Assembly: GCA_019745775.1 (NCBI GenBank)
Contig: JAIESR010000023.1
Location: forward strand, 62,001-126,000
Reading direction: 5' to 3'
Source of the DNA: Xanthobacteraceae bacterium
GTDB taxonomy: Bacteria; Pseudomonadota; Alphaproteobacteria; Rhizobiales; Xanthobacteraceae
DNA: 64,000 bases
Shown: positions 35,988-45,169 of the stretch, in pieces
Layout of the letters: each line of letters starts with the position of its first letter
Numbering within the stretch: the first letter of the stretch is position 1
Notes under the pieces: model-generated
Told to the model about the DNA's origin: nothing
The model's database searches: none
What the model saw: only the letters and a program-made list of their open reading frames with translations
Made by a program: the position numbers and the translations under genes

Positions 35988-36779
35988 ATGCGCATTGCAA
36001 CCTGGAATGTTAACTCCGTTAAACAACGCCTGGATTGTGCCACCGCCTGGCTCGCCGAACGCAATCCCGATGTCGTCTGCTTCCAGGAAACGAAATGTGT
36101 GGACGACGCGTTCCCAAAGGAAGCCTTCGAGGGGCTCGGCTACAACGTCGCCATCCACGGGCAGAAGGGCTTCAACGGCGTCGCCATCCTGTCCAAGGCT
36201 CCATTCGACGAGATCGCGGCTCGCTTGCCCGGCGACGATGGCGATGAGCAGGCGCGCTTCCTGGAAGCGGTGATTTCGACCGAGGGCGGCGTGGTGCGCA
36301 TCGCCTCCATCTATCTGCCCAACGGCAACCCGCCCGCCACTGACAAATATTCGTACAAGATCAAATGGATGGATCGCCTGATTGAGTATGCGCGCGAGCG
36401 CATGGTGCTGGAGGAGCCGCTGCTCCTGGCAGGCGACTACAACGTCATTCCTGCGGTCGCCGATGCGCGCAATCCCGCCGCCTGGGTTGGCGACGCGCTG
36501 TTCCTGCCGCAGACGCGCGGACGTTTTCGTTCGTTGATCAATCTCGGCTTCACCGATGCAGTGCGCGCCGCCAGCGACAGCGCCGACCTCTACACATTCT
36601 GGGACTATCAGGCCGGCGCCTGGCAGAAGAACAACGGCATCCGCATCGATCACGTGCTGATGTCGCCGCAGGCCACCGACAAATTCGTCAGCGCGACCAT
36701 CGATAAGCATGTGCGGGCTTGGGAAAAACCATCCGACCACGTCCCCGTGGTGGTTGATTTGGCAATCAACGTGAAATAG
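35988..36779 (+). CDS. xthA: Exodeoxyribonuclease III
   Basis: A 263-residue apurinic/apyrimidinic endonuclease of the ExoIII family in base-excision repair. Landmarks are MRIATWNVNSVKQRL, VCFQETK (metal-binding Glu), LLAGDYNVIP, IRIDHVL and the final SDHVPVV (catalytic Asp-His). ATG 35988 puts the conserved N-terminus at residue 1; the frame is open upstream without family similarity. It is divergent from the efflux operon. Confidence 0.96.
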   Translation: MRIATWNVNSVKQRLDCATAWLAERNPDVVCFQETKCVDDAFPKEAFEGLGYNVAIHGQKGFNGVAILSKAPFDEIAARLPGDDGDEQARFLEAVISTEGGVVRIASIYLPNGNPPATDKYSYKIKWMDRLIEYARERMVLEEPLLLAGDYNVIPAVADARNPAAWVGDALFLPQTRGRFRSLINLGFTDAVRAASDSADLYTFWDYQAGAWQKNNGIRIDHVLMSPQATDKFVSATIDKHVRAWEKPSDHVPVVVDLAINVK

Positions 36780-36799
36780 CCGGGCGCCGACTTGCAGGA

Positions 36800-37729
36800 T
36801 CAGCGGCGCCGATTCATCCAGCGCTCGAGATAGCTGTGCGCCATCACGCGCTCGTCCTCGGTGGCTTGCGCGAACGCCGCCGAATAGGTGTCGGTGATCC
36901 ACTTGTCGTCCGAGCCGCCGCCTTCCTTGGCGACCGCGTCCTTGGCGACCGTCAGCCAGAACAGGCCGAGCGCAGCCTGGCGCGACACATCCTTGCCTTT
37001 GAACAGCATGGAGCCGAGCAACGCCTGCGCGTTGCGCTGACCGTTGTCGGCCGCGAGTCGCAACCAGCGCGACGCCTGCACCCCATCCTTGGGCGTGCCG
37101 GAGCCTTCGAGGTACATGCGGCCAACAAGATACTGCGCCTCCGGATCGCCGAAGTAGGACGCGGCATGCCGAAACATGCCGTGCGCAACCACAGCATCGG
37201 GCCGAACGTCGGTGTCGGGGATGCCCTTCAGGTAGAAGTGCCCGAGCGACACGAACGCGTTGGCGACAAAGCGCGCATGCGGCGTGCCGGGCGGATCAGC
37301 GGCATGCGCCTTGGTCAGGCTGCGGAAGTAGTCGAACGCCCGCTTCTCGTCCACGCCGACGCCTTCGCCGTCGGCATAGATGCGGCCGAGCTTCCAGAGC
37401 GCGCCGGGTACGCCACGCTCGGCGGCGTATTCGAGCGCCATCAGGCCCTGATCGACCCTGCCCTCGCGCAGCATCTGATTGCCGGAGCGAAACGCGTCGA
37501 AAGGCGTGGCCGCCGGCGGCGGCGGAAGCGAACTCAGCGACGGACCCGCTGGCCCGCCCTGTTGCGGCGACACCTGAACCGTGCCGAGCGGAGCGACGCG
37601 CGACGGCGACAACGGCGCAGTAACCGGCGCCATCTCCGGCGTGCGCGTGCCGTCGAAACTTGCCGCCGGCGAGAAGCCGAACGCCAAGCCGATCAGGCCA
37701 AGGCTCACGACCGCGTTAGACGTCCGCAT
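36800..37729 (-). CDS. Periplasmic Sel1-repeat protein, ExoR-like
   Basis: A 309-residue secreted protein with a signal peptide (about 1-24), a Pro-rich linker, and several Sel1/TPR-type repeats such as GALWKLGRIYADGEGVGVDE, AQYLVGRMYLEGSGTPKDG and NAQALLGSMLF. The arrangement resembles ExoR of rhizobia, the periplasmic repressor of the ExoS-ChvI system that controls exopolysaccharide; that assignment is by resemblance. Its ATG overlaps the last 14 bases of ilvD, so it is probably cotranscribed from the ilvD side. Confidence 0.78.
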   Translation of the reverse strand: MRTSNAVVSLGLIGLAFGFSPAASFDGTRTPEMAPVTAPLSPSRVAPLGTVQVSPQQGGPAGPSLSSLPPPPAATPFDAFRSGNQMLREGRVDQGLMALEYAAERGVPGALWKLGRIYADGEGVGVDEKRAFDYFRSLTKAHAADPPGTPHARFVANAFVSLGHFYLKGIPDTDVRPDAVVAHGMFRHAASYFGDPEAQYLVGRMYLEGSGTPKDGVQASRWLRLAADNGQRNAQALLGSMLFKGKDVSRQAALGLFWLTVAKDAVAKEGGGSDDKWITDTYSAAFAQATEDERVMAHSYLERWMNRRR

Positions 37730-39440
37730 AGCACGACTTCTCTGCCGCGCCTCCGGGATGGGTCACGGCGCCTTCGCGCGCCGGCCCGACCTGCTGGGCG
37801 TATTTCCACAAATAGCCGGACGTGAACTGGGGCGCCCTTGGCTTCCAGGACTTCGCACGGCTTTCGAACTCGGCTTTGGTCAGATCGACTTCGAGCACGC
37901 CTTTGTTGGCGTCGATCGTGATCATGTCGCCGTCGCGCAGATGCGCGATCGGTCCGCCGACGGCGGCCTCGGGGCCGACATGTCCGATGCAGAAGCCGCG
38001 CGTGGCGCCGGAGAAACGTCCGTCGGTAATAAGGGCAACCTTGCCGCCCATGCCTTGTCCGTACAGCGCGGCGGTGGTCGCGAGCATTTCGCGCATGCCG
38101 GGCCCGCCCTTGGGGCCCTCATAGCGGATCACGAGCACATCGCCTTCCCGGTACTTGCGGTTTCTGACTGCGTCAAAGCAGGCTTCTTCGCCGTCGAAAC
38201 AACGCGCAGGCCCGATAAATTTCAACTCACTCATCCCGGCAACCTTAACGATGGCACCCTCGGGCGCGAGATTGCCCTTGAGACCGACCACGCCGCCGGT
38301 GACCGTCAACGGCTTGTCGGCAGGACGAACCACGTCCTGGTCCTTATTCCACTTAACCCGTTTGAGATTGTCGGCGATGGTGCGGCCGGTCACCGTGATG
38401 CAATCGCCGTGCAGGTGACCGTGGTCGAGCAGCGTCTTCATCAACAACGGGATGCCGCCAGCTTCAAACATGTCTTTGGCGACATAACGGCCGCCTGGCT
38501 TCAAATCCGCAATATACGGTGTCTTTTTGAAGATTTTTGCGACGTCGAAGATGTTGAATTCGATACCGCATTCGTGCGCGATTGCCGGCAGGTGCAGTGC
38601 AGCATTGGTCGAGCCGCCCGACGCGGCAACCACCGCCGCGGCGTTTTCGAGCGCCTTGCGGGTGACGATGTCGCGCGGCCGCAAGCCGGACTTGATCAGG
38701 TCCATGATCTTTTCGCCGGCGGTCATGCAGAAGGCATCGCGGATTTCGTAGGGCGCCGGCGCGCCGGCGGAGTACGGAAGCGCGAGGCCGATGGCTTCCG
38801 ATACCGTCGCCATGGTGTTGGCGGTGAATTGCGCCCCGCACGCGCCCGCCGACGGGCATGCGTTCTGCTCGAGCGTCTCGAGATCGCGGTCCGACATTTC
38901 CCCGACCGAGTACTTCCCAACCGCCTCGAACACGTCCTGGATGGTGACCGGCTGCCCCTTGAATGTGCCCGGGAGGATCGATCCGCCGTAGATGAAGATC
39001 GACGGCACGTTGAGGCGGCACATCGCCATCATCATGCCGGGCAGCGACTTGTCGCAGCCGGCGATCCCGACCAGCGCGTCGTACGAATGCCCCCGCATGG
39101 TGAGTTCAACGGAGTCGGCAATCACCTCGCGCGAGGGCAGCGACGACTTCATGCCCTCGTGCCCCATGGCGATGCCGTCGGTGACGGTGATGGTGCAGAA
39201 CTCGCGCGGCGTGCCGCCGGCGCTCGCCACGCCCTTCTTCACCGCTTGCGCTTGGCGCATCAGCGCGATGTTGCAGGGCGCAGCCTCATTCCAGCAGCTC
39301 GCAACGCCGACGAATGGCTGATGGATCTGATCACGGGTGAGACCCATCGCATAATAGTAGGAACGGTGCGGCGCGCGCTCGGGCCCTTCGGTCACATGCC
39401 GGCTGGGAAGCTTTGCCTTCAAAGTGGTCTTGGCGTCCAT
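37716..39440 (-). CDS. ilvD: Dihydroxy-acid dehydratase
   Basis: A 574-residue Fe-S enzyme of valine, leucine and isoleucine synthesis, removing water from dihydroxy-acids. Conserved cysteines are in WNEAAPCN, GIAGCDKSLPGMMMA and NACPSAGACGAQFTANTM, and GGSTNAALHLPAIA and GLKGNLAPEG are also diagnostic. The length is typical. The 3' end overlaps the start of the Sel1 gene. Confidence 0.97.
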   Translation of the reverse strand: MDAKTTLKAKLPSRHVTEGPERAPHRSYYYAMGLTRDQIHQPFVGVASCWNEAAPCNIALMRQAQAVKKGVASAGGTPREFCTITVTDGIAMGHEGMKSSLPSREVIADSVELTMRGHSYDALVGIAGCDKSLPGMMMAMCRLNVPSIFIYGGSILPGTFKGQPVTIQDVFEAVGKYSVGEMSDRDLETLEQNACPSAGACGAQFTANTMATVSEAIGLALPYSAGAPAPYEIRDAFCMTAGEKIMDLIKSGLRPRDIVTRKALENAAAVVAASGGSTNAALHLPAIAHECGIEFNIFDVAKIFKKTPYIADLKPGGRYVAKDMFEAGGIPLLMKTLLDHGHLHGDCITVTGRTIADNLKRVKWNKDQDVVRPADKPLTVTGGVVGLKGNLAPEGAIVKVAGMSELKFIGPARCFDGEEACFDAVRNRKYREGDVLVIRYEGPKGGPGMREMLATTAALYGQGMGGKVALITDGRFSGATRGFCIGHVGPEAAVGGPIAHLRDGDMITIDANKGVLEVDLTKAEFESRAKSWKPRAPQFTSGYLWKYAQQVGPAREGAVTHPGGAAEKSCYADV

Positions 39441-39764
39441 TGCAGTATCGTCAGCCCCAGCGACACTTTCCTTCGCACCACGCTACCGGAAAGAGACGCA
39501 ACGCCTTGCGGCGTCTTCGATCTCGACCGAGCCTATGGCCAAATAGCGGCGCCGTGAGAGCCGCGGGGGGTCACAACCCAAATGTTCTAAACCTGTTGCC
39601 AAGACGCAACAGCCGTTGCGAGTTCGCCACAGCTTGGCCCCAGAGACTGACAAACTGTTATGTCGCAGTTCCCCCCATGATTGTGCAGTGCGGTAAGCGG
39701 GACGGGGCCGGGTGTCCCGCGCCCCCCAAATTTCGAGCACGAACAGAACGCTGATCCGCACGGT
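39441..39764. other. Intergenic region without recognisable gene
   Basis: About 324 bases between ilvD and the small membrane protein gene. A short perfect hairpin, ACGCC-TTGC-GGCGT at 39501-39514, lies in the probable ilvD leader. An open frame on the minus strand here has no signal peptide, domain or convincing ribosome binding site, and I see nothing else. Confidence 0.4.
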
Positions 39765-40091
39765 TTAGCGGCGGCGGACGCGGATGGCGGGCCTGGACGA
39801 CGAAGAACCGGACGACGTCTTCGCCTTCGGCTCTTGCGCGTATCTGATCTGAGGCAGTCTTGCCGCCGGCGCCTTCGGCTGCGCGGTCTGGCTTTGCGAC
39901 GCGCTGCTCACCGGCACGTGCGCGACGAGCGCCCGACCCTGACCGGTCGTGGACGCGCTCTCCGCCGCCAAAGCAGGGCGCGGCTGTGGCGTGCCGCCTC
40001 CGTAGAGCACGGAGCCGATGTTCAACCACCAGCCGAGCAGAAACGTCGCGCAGAAAACGCCGAGACCGAGAACAAGCGTACGGATATCCAT
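39765..40091 (-). CDS. Small membrane-anchored hypothetical protein
   Basis: A 108-residue product beginning MDIRTLVLGLGVFCATFLLG, a single N-terminal transmembrane helix, followed by a Gln/Pro/Ser/Ala-rich region and a basic C-terminus (RPAIRVRRR). No domain is recognised. A longer open frame begins upstream at 40136, but ATG 40091 starts just before the membrane helix and GGCGG lies upstream. It is divergent from the glycosylase gene. Confidence 0.6.
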   Translation of the reverse strand: MDIRTLVLGLGVFCATFLLGWWLNIGSVLYGGGTPQPRPALAAESASTTGQGRALVAHVPVSSASQSQTAQPKAPAARLPQIRYAQEPKAKTSSGSSSSRPAIRVRRR

Positions 40092-40222
40092 GTGCCGCCA
40101 GCGACCTGGAAGAAGCCGTAGAGTAGCCGCAGCCACTGCAGGTTCCGTGAAGTCGCTGCTCGCAACACGAGGCTTCCTGCTAAGGTTTGATTAAGCAACC
40201 AACCATCATTGCCTTACAGACC

Positions 40223-40804
40223 ATGCCCCGCCCGCTTCGCCGCCCGTACTTCGCCCGCGACGTGCACGCCGTGGCGCGCGACCTCATCGGCGCGACCTTG
40301 CTGTTCAAAGGCGCCGGCGGGCGCATCGTCGAGGTCGAGGCCTATCATCACACCGACCCGGCGGCGCACTCCTACAACGGCAAGACCCCGCGCAACGCCG
40401 TGATGTTCGGTCCGCCGGGCTTCGCCTACGTCTATCGCTCCTACGGCATCCACTGGTGCGTCAATTTCGTCTGCGAGAAGGAAGGCTCCGCCAGTGCGGT
40501 GCTGATACGCGCCGTCGAACCGACCGACGGCATCGCGGCGATGCGGCGGCGGCGCCGCCTGAACGACGATCGCCTGCTGTGCTCCGGGCCCGGCCGCCTG
40601 TGCGAAGCGCTCGGCATCACCGGTGCGCACAACGGCCTCTCACTCGACAAGCCGCCGTTTGAGCTGATACCCCGCGTGGACGAGGTCGCGATCGCGACCG
40701 GCCCGCGCATTGGGATCACCAAGGCCATCGACCTGCCCTGGCGCTATGGGCTCAAAGGCTCACGCTTCCTGAGCAGACCATTTCGCGCACAGGACGCGAT
40801 TTGA
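40223..40804 (+). CDS. DNA-3-methyladenine glycosylase (AAG/MPG type)
   Basis: A 193-residue base-excision repair enzyme that removes alkylated purines. Family landmarks are the N-terminal [29 protein letters not shown] (substrate pocket and catalytic Glu), [20 protein letters not shown] and VLIRAVEP. I chose ATG 40223; a TTG at 40187 is possible but leaves a poor ribosome binding distance. The next gene starts downstream on the same strand, after a 59-base gap. Confidence 0.93.
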   Translation: MPRPLRRPYFARDVHAVARDLIGATLLFKGAGGRIVEVEAYHHTDPAAHSYNGKTPRNAVMFGPPGFAYVYRSYGIHWCVNFVCEKEGSASAVLIRAVEPTDGIAAMRRRRRLNDDRLLCSGPGRLCEALGITGAHNGLSLDKPPFELIPRVDEVAIATGPRIGITKAIDLPWRYGLKGSRFLSRPFRAQDAI

Positions 40805-40863
40805 ACGCGCCTGCCCGCATGGTACCGTACCAGCGACGACCTCATGGGACGCCCAGGACATTT

Positions 40864-42000
40864 ATGCGGCGCGCATTTCGGATCGCTGTTGCCGTCCTTG
40901 CTCTTGCCGCCGCATCCGGCCGCGCCGACGCACTTGAGGTCACCTGCATCGAGGCGTCGCGCTACCAGCATCTCTACCGGCTCTTCGGCAGCGACGAAAA
41001 GCAGCTTGCTGCTTTCCTCGAGCTCGATCCCGCCACCATGCCGCGCCCCGAATTCTGCCGCGCGATGCTGGTCAGCGGCAAGGTCGACATCCGCAGCGCC
41101 GGCGATGCCGACAAGCTACTGGCGGCGGTCGAAGCCAACCAGGGATGGCTCGCGACGCTCCAGCTCTCGTCCGGCGGCGGCAGCGTGCAAACCGGATACC
41201 AGCTCGGATTCATTACGCGGCTGTTCTGGCTCAAGACTCGGACTGCTACTGCGTCCGGGCGCAACTTGAGCTACACGCCCGACTTCTTCGTCCCGCCGGC
41301 GGCGACCGGCCCCGACACCGGTGAAGAGCACCCCGACGCCGACCGCATCCGCAACTGGCGCAACTATCTGGCATCGCAGAAGGGCCTGAGCCCCATGCAG
41401 CTCGGCTACATCGGCTGCGCATCAGCCTGCGGGCTCATTCACACCGCGGGCATCGATCGCGCCGGCGAAGTGCGTGTGCATCGCGCCCGGGTCGGCGGCG
41501 CGGATAAGGACGAGTTCATCAATCTGAAGGCCACGATGTCGGAAACCGATCGGCGCCTGCTGCGACTAGAGCTCGAGCAGATCGCATTCTACCGCCAGAT
41601 GGACCCTGGTCCCGACTTCGTCCGCCACTATCAGGAAACGCCGGCGCAGACCACCACGCCCGTCGATGTCTCGCGCTTCCCGCGCTACGTTGCCGACTAC
41701 CTGACCGGCCGCTGCAAGATGAATGGTGACCTGCTGCAGGAGCTCGATCGCCAGATCGGGAACACCATCAGCGAGTTGATCGCACCGCAGTTCGGCTATT
41801 GGATCAAGGTCGACAATCTCAGGCGGTCGCTGCGGCAGCTCAGGCATATGCGTGCCGACGCGGAGCGCTGCATTGCCAGCGCCCACGAGCGCGAACGCCG
41901 CGCCCACTTCGTCAAGCTGTGCCCGAACGGCTGCGACCGCAAGAAATTGATGGGCATGGTGGACGAGAACGTGCGCGGCCTCCTGAAACAGGTGCAATAG
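40864..42000 (+). CDS. Secreted ClpP/crotonase-like protein with intact Ser-His signature
   Basis: A 378-residue exported protein not matched to a named family. After a signal peptide (about 1-24) it has LEVTCIEASRYQHLY, then a ClpP-like substrate-loop pattern LSSGGGSVQTGYQLGFI (about 102-118). IGCASACGLIHTAGIDR (Ser187 between the two cysteines) and VRVHRAR (His206) follow, as in secreted ClpP-fold proteins of the COG3904 type. A cysteine-rich C-terminus ends with KLCPNGCDRK. Serine-hydrolase activity is inferred. ATG 40864 is supported by AGGAC upstream. The next gene is a paralogue. Confidence 0.78.
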   Translation: MRRAFRIAVAVLALAAASGRADALEVTCIEASRYQHLYRLFGSDEKQLAAFLELDPATMPRPEFCRAMLVSGKVDIRSAGDADKLLAAVEANQGWLATLQLSSGGGSVQTGYQLGFITRLFWLKTRTATASGRNLSYTPDFFVPPAATGPDTGEEHPDADRIRNWRNYLASQKGLSPMQLGYIGCASACGLIHTAGIDRAGEVRVHRARVGGADKDEFINLKATMSETDRRLLRLELEQIAFYRQMDPGPDFVRHYQETPAQTTTPVDVSRFPRYVADYLTGRCKMNGDLLQELDRQIGNTISELIAPQFGYWIKVDNLRRSLRQLRHMRADAERCIASAHERERRAHFVKLCPNGCDRKKLMGMVDENVRGLLKQVQ

Positions 42001-42020
42001 GTCTGGTCTGGAACGTGTAG

Positions 42021-43121
42021 ATGATCGCGAAGGCCCTTCGATCGGCCACACTGGCGCTCTCGCTCGCGCCGACGCTGCTGCTGTCGCCCCCCACGCCGGC
42101 GGCAGCCGCGCTGGAATTTCACTGCATCGACGTCTCGCGCTACAAGAACCTGCTGCAGATATTCCAGGACGATCCGGCGACGCTGTTCAGCTACTTCAAC
42201 ATTTCGCGGCGGCCGCTGCCGGCGCCCGAGACCTGCCGGGCGCTGCTGGTGACCGGCACGATCGCGTCCGACTCCGCCGACGCGCTGCTCGGGCGCATCA
42301 TCGAGTCCCGCGGCTGGCTGGCGGCGCTCTATCTCTCGTTCTCGGGAACAAACATCGAGCAGGAAGCGGCGATGGCCACGATCGTGCGCCGGTTTTCGCT
42401 GAAAACCTATGAGGTGCGCGGGCCGCTCTATTTCTACAATCCGGATTTTGCGGTCCGGTGGACGCCCGCCATCGGCAAGGGCGGTTTCTTGTCGGCGGCG
42501 GCCAGCGGCGATCCGTCGCCGCTCGACAGTGGGATGACGGCGTTCATGCGGCGCGATCGCGCGCTCAGGCTCGATCCCAAGCGCTATGCCTGCACCGGCG
42601 GTTGCCGCGTGGTGTGGTCGGCCGGCGTCAACCGCGTCCACAACCTGCGGTCTGGGCCGGCGGAGGCAACGACCACGACCGATCCGACCATCGAACGGCT
42701 ACGCACCGTCTTTGCCTACCGGCTCGACCGCGGCCAGCTGCCGGCGGCCGACGATCCGCTGTTGTCGCGCGGGTGGGACCGCATTCCGACCACACCGCCG
42801 GCCGTGGCGTCGGCACTGCGCAAGGAATGCGATGCGGAAATGACGGTGGCGGAGGCGCTGGAGTCGCGGGTCGCCGACGTGTTCGCGGAAGCCGTCGCCA
42901 GGAAGCTGTCGCCGCCCGCGGTCTCGGCGGTGGCGCCGCATCTCAATGCGCTCAAGCGCGCCGGCGTACGGCTGCAGCAATGCCTGGCGGCGGCGCATGA
43001 AAATATGCGGCTGCGCGAGTTCCAGACTCACTGCCCGGCCAAGGCGTGCAGCCGCTCCGAACTGCTCGGATCGATGAGCAAGTCAGGCGCCGAGATGCTC
43101 GAGGAAGCGAGCAAACTCTAG
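42021..43121 (+). CDS. Secreted paralogue of the ClpP-like protein, apparent pseudoenzyme
   Basis: The 366-residue product shares the architecture of its left neighbour: signal peptide, LEFHCIDVSRYKNLL, and a cysteine-rich C-terminus HCPAKACSRSELL matching KLCPNGCDRKKLM. The apparent active site is altered. The Gly-rich loop reads LSFSGTNIEQEA, the nucleophile segment is CTGGC (191-195) instead of CASAC, and no equivalent His-Arg segment follows. It probably lacks catalysis and may partner or regulate the first protein. It starts 20 bases after the upstream stop, so the two are cotranscribed. Confidence 0.75.
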   Translation: MIAKALRSATLALSLAPTLLLSPPTPAAAALEFHCIDVSRYKNLLQIFQDDPATLFSYFNISRRPLPAPETCRALLVTGTIASDSADALLGRIIESRGWLAALYLSFSGTNIEQEAAMATIVRRFSLKTYEVRGPLYFYNPDFAVRWTPAIGKGGFLSAAASGDPSPLDSGMTAFMRRDRALRLDPKRYACTGGCRVVWSAGVNRVHNLRSGPAEATTTTDPTIERLRTVFAYRLDRGQLPAADDPLLSRGWDRIPTTPPAVASALRKECDAEMTVAEALESRVADVFAEAVARKLSPPAVSAVAPHLNALKRAGVRLQQCLAAAHENMRLREFQTHCPAKACSRSELLGSMSKSGAEMLEEASKL

Positions 43122-43141
43122 TGGCCGCGGCATGGCCCGCG

Positions 43142-44767
43142 TCACGACGCGGCCGGACGATTATAAATGTCCTTGATGTCGGTGAAGCGCACGTCAGGTG
43201 CGTGCTCGCGGGCGTAATCCAGGTAGAACTGGTTGCGCGCGAGGAACACCACGTCGCCGTCGAGGTCTTCCGCGATCGCGGCCGCGTTCGCTTTGACGAA
43301 AGTGTCGAGCGTCTTCGGATCGTCCGCCGCGATCCAGCGCGCCAGCGTGAACTCGGCAGTGTCCCACATGACTTCGAGCCGGTACTCGTCCCTGAGCCGC
43401 GCCTGCAGCACGTCGAGCTGCAGGCTGCCGACGACGCCGACCAGCGCCGGCGACCCGTCCTGCGGCCGGAACACCTGCACGACGCCCTCCTCCGCCATCT
43501 GCTGTAGCGCTTCGCGCAGCTGCTTGGCCTTCATCGCGTCCGGCAGCCGCACACGCCGCAGGATCTCGGGCGCGAAGCTCGGCACGCCCACGAAATTGAG
43601 CGCCTCGCCCTCGGTGAGCGTATCGCCGATCCGCAAGGTGCCGTGGTTGGGGATGCCCACCACGTCGCCGGCATAGGCGTTGTCGGCGAGCGCGCGGTCC
43701 TTGGCGAAGAAGAACTGCGGCGCGCTCAAGGTCATCGGCTTGCCGCTGCGGTTGTTGAGGACCTTCATGCCGCGCGTAAGCCGGCCCGAGCAGAGCCGCG
43801 CAAACGCGATGCGGTCGCGATGGTTCGGATCCATGTTGGCCTGGATCTTGAAGATGATTGCCGACATGCGGTCCTCGTCGGCGGCCACGATCCGCTTGTC
43901 GGCCTTCTGCTCGCGTGGCGCCGGCGCCATGGTGCCGATGGCGTCGAGCAGGTCGCCGACGCCGAAATTGTTCAAGGCGCTGCCGAAGAACACCGGGCTC
44001 AGGTGGCCTTCGCGGAAGGATTTGAGATCGAATTTCTTGCAGGCTTCCCGCACCAGCGCGAACTCCTCCTCGATCGCGTCGGCACTCAGCGCGGCGCTGC
44101 GCGAGGCGATCTCGGCGATGCTCATCTCACGCAAGGTGCCCGCCTTGCCGGCATCGCCCTCAACCAGCCGCACGCCGCCTGTCGCGACATCGATGGTGCC
44201 GACGAAGTCGCGGCCACGGCCGACCGGCCAGTTCGCCGGCGCGACGTCGAGCGCGAGCGTGTGCTCGATCTCGTCGAGCAGCTCGAACGGATCGCGGCTC
44301 TCGCGGTCCATCTTGTTGATGAAGGTCAGGATCGGGATGTCGCGCAGCCGGCAGACCTCGAACAGCTTGCGGGTCCGCGGCTCGATGCCCTTGGCGGCGT
44401 CGATCACCATGACGGCGGAATCGACCGCGGTCAGCGTCCGGTAGGTGTCCTCGGAGAAGTCCTCGTGGCCGGGCGTATCGAGCAGGTTGAAGATGCGGCC
44501 GTCATATTCGAAGGTCATGACCGAGGTCACGACCGATATCCCGCGCTCGCGCTCGATCGTCATCCAGTCGGAGCGCGCCGACTGCCGGTTCCGCTTCGCC
44601 TTGACCTGCCCCGCGAGCTGGATCGCGCCCCCGAACAGCAGCAGCTTCTCCGTCAAGGTGGTCTTGCCGGCGTCGGGATGGGAGATGATGGCGAAGGTCC
44701 GGCGGCGCGCGATCTCAGGGGCAAACGGCGTCCGCGCCTCCGCGCCTTGTTCGGCGCTGATGTTCAT
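43142..44767 (-). CDS. prfC: Peptide chain release factor 3
   Basis: A 541-residue translational GTPase that recycles RF1/RF2 after termination. The G motifs are SHPDAGKTTLTEKLL, LLDTPGHEDFSEDTYR and FINKMD, with RGISVVTSVMTFEY as switch I. Length and order match RF3, not EF-G. It is convergent with the ClpP-like pair and divergent from nothing nearby; the gene to its right is on the same strand, 66 bases upstream. Confidence 0.95.
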   Translation of the reverse strand: MNISAEQGAEARTPFAPEIARRRTFAIISHPDAGKTTLTEKLLLFGGAIQLAGQVKAKRNRQSARSDWMTIERERGISVVTSVMTFEYDGRIFNLLDTPGHEDFSEDTYRTLTAVDSAVMVIDAAKGIEPRTRKLFEVCRLRDIPILTFINKMDRESRDPFELLDEIEHTLALDVAPANWPVGRGRDFVGTIDVATGGVRLVEGDAGKAGTLREMSIAEIASRSAALSADAIEEEFALVREACKKFDLKSFREGHLSPVFFGSALNNFGVGDLLDAIGTMAPAPREQKADKRIVAADEDRMSAIIFKIQANMDPNHRDRIAFARLCSGRLTRGMKVLNNRSGKPMTLSAPQFFFAKDRALADNAYAGDVVGIPNHGTLRIGDTLTEGEALNFVGVPSFAPEILRRVRLPDAMKAKQLREALQQMAEEGVVQVFRPQDGSPALVGVVGSLQLDVLQARLRDEYRLEVMWDTAEFTLARWIAADDPKTLDTFVKANAAAIAEDLDGDVVFLARNQFYLDYAREHAPDVRFTDIKDIYNRPAAS

Positions 44768-44833
44768 TGCGGCGCCCTTGTAGCGCGGGTAGCCCCGAAA
44801 GCAAGCTCTCTCTAGGCCCGCCGAGGAAGTCGC

Positions 44834-45169
44834 TCAGGACCCTACTACGCTCAGTCCAAAAACAACCAGGATCAGCGCAATGCAGCCTCCTGTGGAAACG
44901 ATTGCTAGCAGGGACAGCCAACCCAAGAGTCTTGAAGGCAACACGCGTCTTAAAAACGCGATATCTCGATCGGTGGTAAAGGCCACAACAAGCAGACCAT
45001 TTAGAAAAAGAAAGAGAATCAACATTGCTTTGGAAATCTCACTTAAAAATCCCAATCTATTTGGACCTAGCTCCCCAAGAACGAGATCATGCACGGTCAT
45101 AGCAAACGCCACGCAAAACGCCGCTGCGAGACCCAGCTTGAGAACGCGTTCTACGGACAGCGTGCTCAC
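44834..45169 (-). CDS. Small AT-rich membrane protein, possibly acquired
   Basis: A 111-residue protein with about three hydrophobic segments (VLKLGLAAAFCVAFAMTVHD, AMLILFLFLNGLLVVAF, WLSLLAIVSTGGCIALILVV) and no recognised domain. Base composition at about 44930-45060 is far more AT-rich than the surrounding core, and codon use differs accordingly. The start GTG 45169 overlaps the TGA of the upstream gene as GTGA and is served by CGGAG inside that gene, so expression is coupled. The function is unknown. Confidence 0.6.
   Translation of the reverse strand: MSTLSVERVLKLGLAAAFCVAFAMTVHDLVLGELGPNRLGFLSEISKAMLILFLFLNGLLVVAFTTDRDIAFLRRVLPSRLLGWLSLLAIVSTGGCIALILVVFGLSVVGS

Noticed and set aside
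37581-39557. A 658-codon plus-strand frame opposite ilvD
   Set aside because: Antisense to ilvD with shadow-type composition and no family match.
39483-39761. Minus-strand frame of 92 codons upstream of ilvD
   Set aside because: No recognisable feature; it overlaps the ilvD leader hairpin.
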